From: UBA11164 sp002420085
GTDB taxonomy: Bacteria > Pseudomonadota > Gammaproteobacteria > Xanthomonadales > Xanthomonadaceae
DNA length: 7,854 nucleotides
Assembly: GCA_031976395.1 (NCBI GenBank)
Contig: DALYLJ010000151.1
Coordinates: forward strand, 1 to 7,854
Direction of reading: 5' to 3'
The notes beneath the pieces are model-generated. The model was not told where the DNA came from. It saw nothing but the letters and a program-made list of their open reading frames with translations, and made no database searches. Within the stretch, counting starts at the first letter, position 1. The number at the start of each line of letters is the position of its first letter. This document shows, piece by piece, positions 5,446 through 7,854 of this stretch. The translations under genes were made by a program, and so were the position numbers.

Positions 5446-5755
5446 CGAATCATCCTTTGAAGTTCAGTTGAGTCCGGGGAACCCCGAAACACCCGCACCG
5501 GGCTTCCGGGCCGCCGACATTCTAGACCACGGCTTCGCCGCACGGGTGCCGACCGGCGCTGGCGTCTGCCGCCGGTCGCCGATGCCTGGTCCGCTTTGAA
5601 AAACTACCGGACGCCATCACAAATTCAAGCAAAAACAGTGACATCCAGCGTGCCACCGGCAAAAACTGTGACCCAGGCCCGAGTTGCTGCTGCAAACCGG
5701 GTTCAACAATGCCGGCACCCCCCAGCCGTGGACCTTCGGGTCCGAGTGTCACGCC
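5446..5755. other. Divergent gst/chitinase intergenic region, non-coding
   Basis: About 310 bp hold no credible gene. Close to gst lie its ribosome-binding site and a possible minus-strand -10 (TAGAAT at 5524-5519). An inverted repeat, GACCGGCG (5551-5558) with CGCCGGTC (5570-5577), has an 11-base loop and no T-tract. From 5595 to 5675 the DNA is clearly more A-rich than its surroundings and carries the direct repeats listed separately. A weak TTGAAA at 5596-5601 has no good -10 at the right distance. I cannot name the chitinase promoter with confidence. Confidence 0.6.
5629..5672. repeat. 14-bp direct repeat at exact 30-bp spacing upstream of the chitinase gene
   Basis: GCAAAAACAGTGAC (5629-5642) and GCAAAAACTGTGAC (5659-5672) differ at one position. 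A further AAAAACT (5599-5605) lies 32 bp before the first. The A5 tracts therefore start at 5599, 5631 and 5661, close to three helical turns apart. This fits either tandem activator sites on one face of the DNA (or a bent segment), or a remnant of an insertion-sequence end with multiple terminal repeats. No transposase is present. Confidence 0.6.
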
Positions 5756-7669
5756 ATGTTTCCTCGTCCGTCGTCGCCGTCGTGGCTGCTCGCCGCTACG
5801 CTCCTGTTCGCCCCCATGTTCTCCCCTGCCGCTGTGGGCAAGCCCGGCGGTGGCGGCGGCGGAAATTCCCCCCCTGCGGTGGTGATCGTCTCACCCCAGT
5901 CCGGTACACGCTTCGAGCCAGGCGCCACGGTTCGGATCGAAGCCAATGCCACAGACAGCGACGGCCGGATCGCGCGGGTCGCGTTCTATGTCGGCACCAG
6001 TCTGATCGGCAGCCGCTCGCGCGCGCCGTTCACCATCGACTGGTCGGCAAGCCCCGGCAGCCACGTCCTGACTGCGGTCGCCACCGACAGCAGCAAGGCC
6101 CAGACGACCTCCACGGCCGTGACGATCGAAGTCGCGGCCCTGCCCGACACCACCGCACCGACGTCCCCATCCGATCTGGTCGCAGCCGGCCTGGGCAGCG
6201 ACTGGATCGCCTTGTCCTGGTCCGCGTCCAGCGACGACCGTTCCGGCATTGCCGGCTATGAGCTGTACCGCGACGGCGGCCTGATCGCTACAGTCGCCAC
6301 GACCGGCCATACCGACGCCGGCCTGAACGCCGACAGCACCTACGAGTATCGGGTCCGTGCCATCGACGGCGCCGGCAATGGCTCCTCACCGAGCGCGGCA
6401 CTGATCGTTCGCACCCAGCCCACCGACGTGGACGATCCAGGCAGCAGCCCCGATCACGATCGCCGGGTGGTCGGATACTTCACCCAATGGGGCATCTACA
6501 GCCACGGCTACGCGGTCGCCAGCCTCGATCGCGCGGGCGTCGCAGAACGGCTCACCCACCTGATCTACGCCTTTGGCAATGTCCGCAACGACCGCTGCGA
6601 ACTGGGCGTCCTCAAGGCAACCAACAGCACCACCGGTGAAGGTGGCGACGCCTGGGCCGACTACGCCCGCCCCTACAGCGCAGCCGACAGCGTCGATGGC
6701 GTCGGCGATGCGCCCGGCCAGGCCCTGCGCGGACACTGGAACCAACTGCGCAAGCTCAAGCAGCGTCATCCGGATCTCAGGATCATGATCTCGCTCGGCG
6801 GCTGGACCTGGTCGCGCGGCTTCGCCAGCGCCGCCCGACCGGAAAACCGGGAAGCCTTCGTCGCCTCCTGCATCGATGCCTACATCCACGGCAACCTGCC
6901 GTCATTCGACGGTGCCGGCGGTCCGGGCGCGGCGGCCGAGTTGTTTGATGGTTTCGACATCGACTGGGAGTACCCAGCCGCCTGCGGCCTGACCTGCGGT
7001 GGCAGCGAGGACACCGACAATTTCACCGCCCTGCTGGCCGAGTTCCGCCGGCAACTCGATGCCATCCGACCCGGCCTGCAACTGAGCGCGGCGGTCGGTG
7101 CCGGCATCGACAAGATACGGGTCACCCGCCCCGACCAATACCACCCGGCCCTGGACTTCATCAACCTGATGACCTACGACTTCCACGGCGCCTGGGAGTC
7201 GCGGACCAACTTCCACTCTGCCCTGTTCGGCTCGCCCGATGATCCCTCGCAGGGCGATGCCCGCCTGTACAACAGCCACGACGCCGTGTCGGCACTGATC
7301 GCCCGAGGTGTGCCGGCCAGCAAGATCACCCTGGGCATCGCCAGCTATGGCCGAGGGTGGACTCGTGTAGGTCCGACTGACAATGGCCTGTACCAGACAG
7401 GTGTCGCGGCCGATGGCAGCCTCGAACCTGGCATCGAATCCTATCGCCGACTGGCCGCCCAGGCCGCACCGGAATACTTCGATCCGGCCTCGATGGCGCG
7501 ATGGACCTATGACGGCAGCAGTTTCTGGAGTTTCGACACCCCGGAAACCATCGCTGACAAAACGCGCTATGTCGCGATCGAGGGACTTGGCGGCGCCTTT
7601 CTGTGGGATCTGGCCGGCGACGACAGTGATGGCGCCCTGGCCCATGCCCTCGCGGCCGGTCTGCGTTGA
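5756..7669 (+). CDS. Secreted GH18 chitinase with Ig-like and fibronectin type III domains
   Basis: The 637-residue product is a predicted extracellular endo-acting chitinase that hydrolyses beta-1,4-GlcNAc polymers by substrate-assisted catalysis. An N-terminal signal peptide (hydrophobic WLLAATLLFAPMF, likely cut after SPA at residue 25) is followed by a GKPGGGGGG linker. Next come a bacterial Ig-like domain (about 39-127, opening PPAVVIVSPQSG), an FnIII domain (about 130-222, opening DTTAPTSPSDL), and the GH18 barrel from R236 (RRVVGYFTQWG) to the end. The barrel has SLGG (346-349), the catalytic DGFDIDWE (D398, D401, D403, acid E405), MTYDF (472-476) and a C-terminal FLWD (W617). The region around YGRGW to YFDPASM resembles the chitinase insertion domain of subfamily A. 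No carbohydrate-binding module of a type I know is visible. ATG at 5756 is chosen because it places the signal peptide at the N terminus. An in-frame TTG at 5684 is less likely. No strong Shine-Dalgarno sequence is seen. The gene is probably monocistronic. Confidence 0.95.
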   Translation: MFPRPSSPSWLLAATLLFAPMFSPAAVGKPGGGGGGNSPPAVVIVSPQSGTRFEPGATVRIEANATDSDGRIARVAFYVGTSLIGSRSRAPFTIDWSASPGSHVLTAVATDSSKAQTTSTAVTIEVAALPDTTAPTSPSDLVAAGLGSDWIALSWSASSDDRSGIAGYELYRDGGLIATVATTGHTDAGLNADSTYEYRVRAIDGAGNGSSPSAALIVRTQPTDVDDPGSSPDHDRRVVGYFTQWGIYSHGYAVASLDRAGVAERLTHLIYAFGNVRNDRCELGVLKATNSTTGEGGDAWADYARPYSAADSVDGVGDAPGQALRGHWNQLRKLKQRHPDLRIMISLGGWTWSRGFASAARPENREAFVASCIDAYIHGNLPSFDGAGGPGAAAELFDGFDIDWEYPAACGLTCGGSEDTDNFTALLAEFRRQLDAIRPGLQLSAAVGAGIDKIRVTRPDQYHPALDFINLMTYDFHGAWESRTNFHSALFGSPDDPSQGDARLYNSHDAVSALIARGVPASKITLGIASYGRGWTRVGPTDNGLYQTGVAADGSLEPGIESYRRLAAQAAPEYFDPASMARWTYDGSSFWSFDTPETIADKTRYVAIEGLGGAFLWDLAGDDSDGALAHALAAGLR

Positions 7670-7703
7670 CGATACAGGGACAGGGGTCATCACGGATGGG
7701 ACA

Positions 7704-7738
7704 CGGCGTGCCTGGCATGACCAGGCACGCCGCTTTTT
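7704..7738 (+). terminator. Rho-independent terminator of the chitinase gene
   Basis: CGGCGTGCCTGG (7704-7715) pairs perfectly with CCAGGCACGCCG (7721-7732) around the loop CATGA, followed by C and five Ts (7734-7738). It lies 34 bp after the chitinase stop codon. The 12-bp GC-rich stem plus T-tract is a canonical intrinsic terminator for the plus strand. Confidence 0.93.
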
Positions 7739-7797
7739 CGCCTGAATCGAGTCAGATCGACCGGAGGCGCGAAAGCCCTTGATCTTGATCTTGCTTT

Positions 7798-7854
7798 GAC
7801 TCTCGACTCTCGACTCTCGACTCTCGACTCTCGACTCTCGACTCTCGGCTCTCG
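7798..7854. repeat. Heptad array GACTCTC at the right edge (continues outside)
   Basis: Seven perfect tandem GACTCTC units (7798-7846) are followed by one variant GGCTCTC (7847-7853), and the array runs off the window. On the minus strand the unit reads GAGAGTC, the same as one unit of copy A (4539-4545). This array is therefore a relative of the post-tsf repeats in opposite orientation. Just before it lies a short GATCTT duplication (7781-7792). No gene lies between the terminator and the edge. Confidence 0.92.

Noticed and set aside
5551..5577. Inverted repeat GACCGGCG/CGCCGGTC as a terminator
   Set aside because: It lies upstream of both flanking genes and has no T-tract in either direction.
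5522..5752. 76-codon minus-strand frame between gst and the chitinase gene
   Set aside because: GTG start without a ribosome-binding site, no recognisable motifs, and it spans the direct repeats and inverted repeat.
5684..5755. TTG at 5684 as the chitinase start
   Set aside because: It would put 24 residues before a clear signal peptide. The ATG at 5756 gives a normal N-terminal signal sequence.

Overview
The window is high-GC chromosomal DNA, most likely from a gammaproteobacterium of the Xanthomonadales/Lysobacterales type. This rests on the glnD-map-rpsB-tsf gene order, the close match of Map, RpsB and Tsf to gammaproteobacterial forms, and intergenic heptanucleotide arrays (GGGATTC/GAGAGTC types) that I associate from memory with genomes of that order. 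The taxonomic call is inference.

Left part (1-2322, minus strand): the N-terminal half of glnD (PII uridylyltransferase) runs off the left edge. It lies immediately downstream of map (methionine aminopeptidase), and the two genes are so close that they are almost certainly co-transcribed. Positions 2323-2568 form a divergent control region. It holds a good sigma70-type rpsB promoter, a perfect 7-bp dyad over its -35 element, and a long structured rpsB leader with competing pairings.

Middle part (2569-4417, plus strand): rpsB (ribosomal protein S2, with a basic Pro/Arg/Lys-rich C-terminal tail) and tsf (elongation factor Ts). Two strong hairpins without U-tracts separate them. This is the ordinary translation operon. 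pyrH, which commonly follows tsf, is absent; tsf is followed by 380 bp of gene-free repeat DNA.

Repeat block (4418-4797): two copies of a composite element made of a shared 5' module, a run of 7-bp units and a shared 3' module. Between the copies lies a nested palindrome that could fold into a long hairpin.

Right part (4798-7854): a minus-strand glutathione S-transferase-family gene and a divergent plus-strand gene for a secreted GH18 chitinase (signal peptide, Ig-like domain, FnIII domain, GH18 catalytic domain). The chitinase gene ends in a textbook intrinsic terminator. The region between the two genes has no coding sequence but carries a 14-bp direct repeat at exactly 30-bp spacing plus a third A5 tract in near-helical phase. 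The window ends inside another heptad array, which is in the opposite orientation to those after tsf.

Functionally, the left two thirds is housekeeping (nitrogen signalling, N-terminal methionine removal, translation). The gst-chitinase segment looks like an accessory insertion behind tsf, bracketed by related repeats. I see no convincing wholly new system. The parts most worth checking are the repeat architecture, the rpsB leader and the chitinase upstream repeats.
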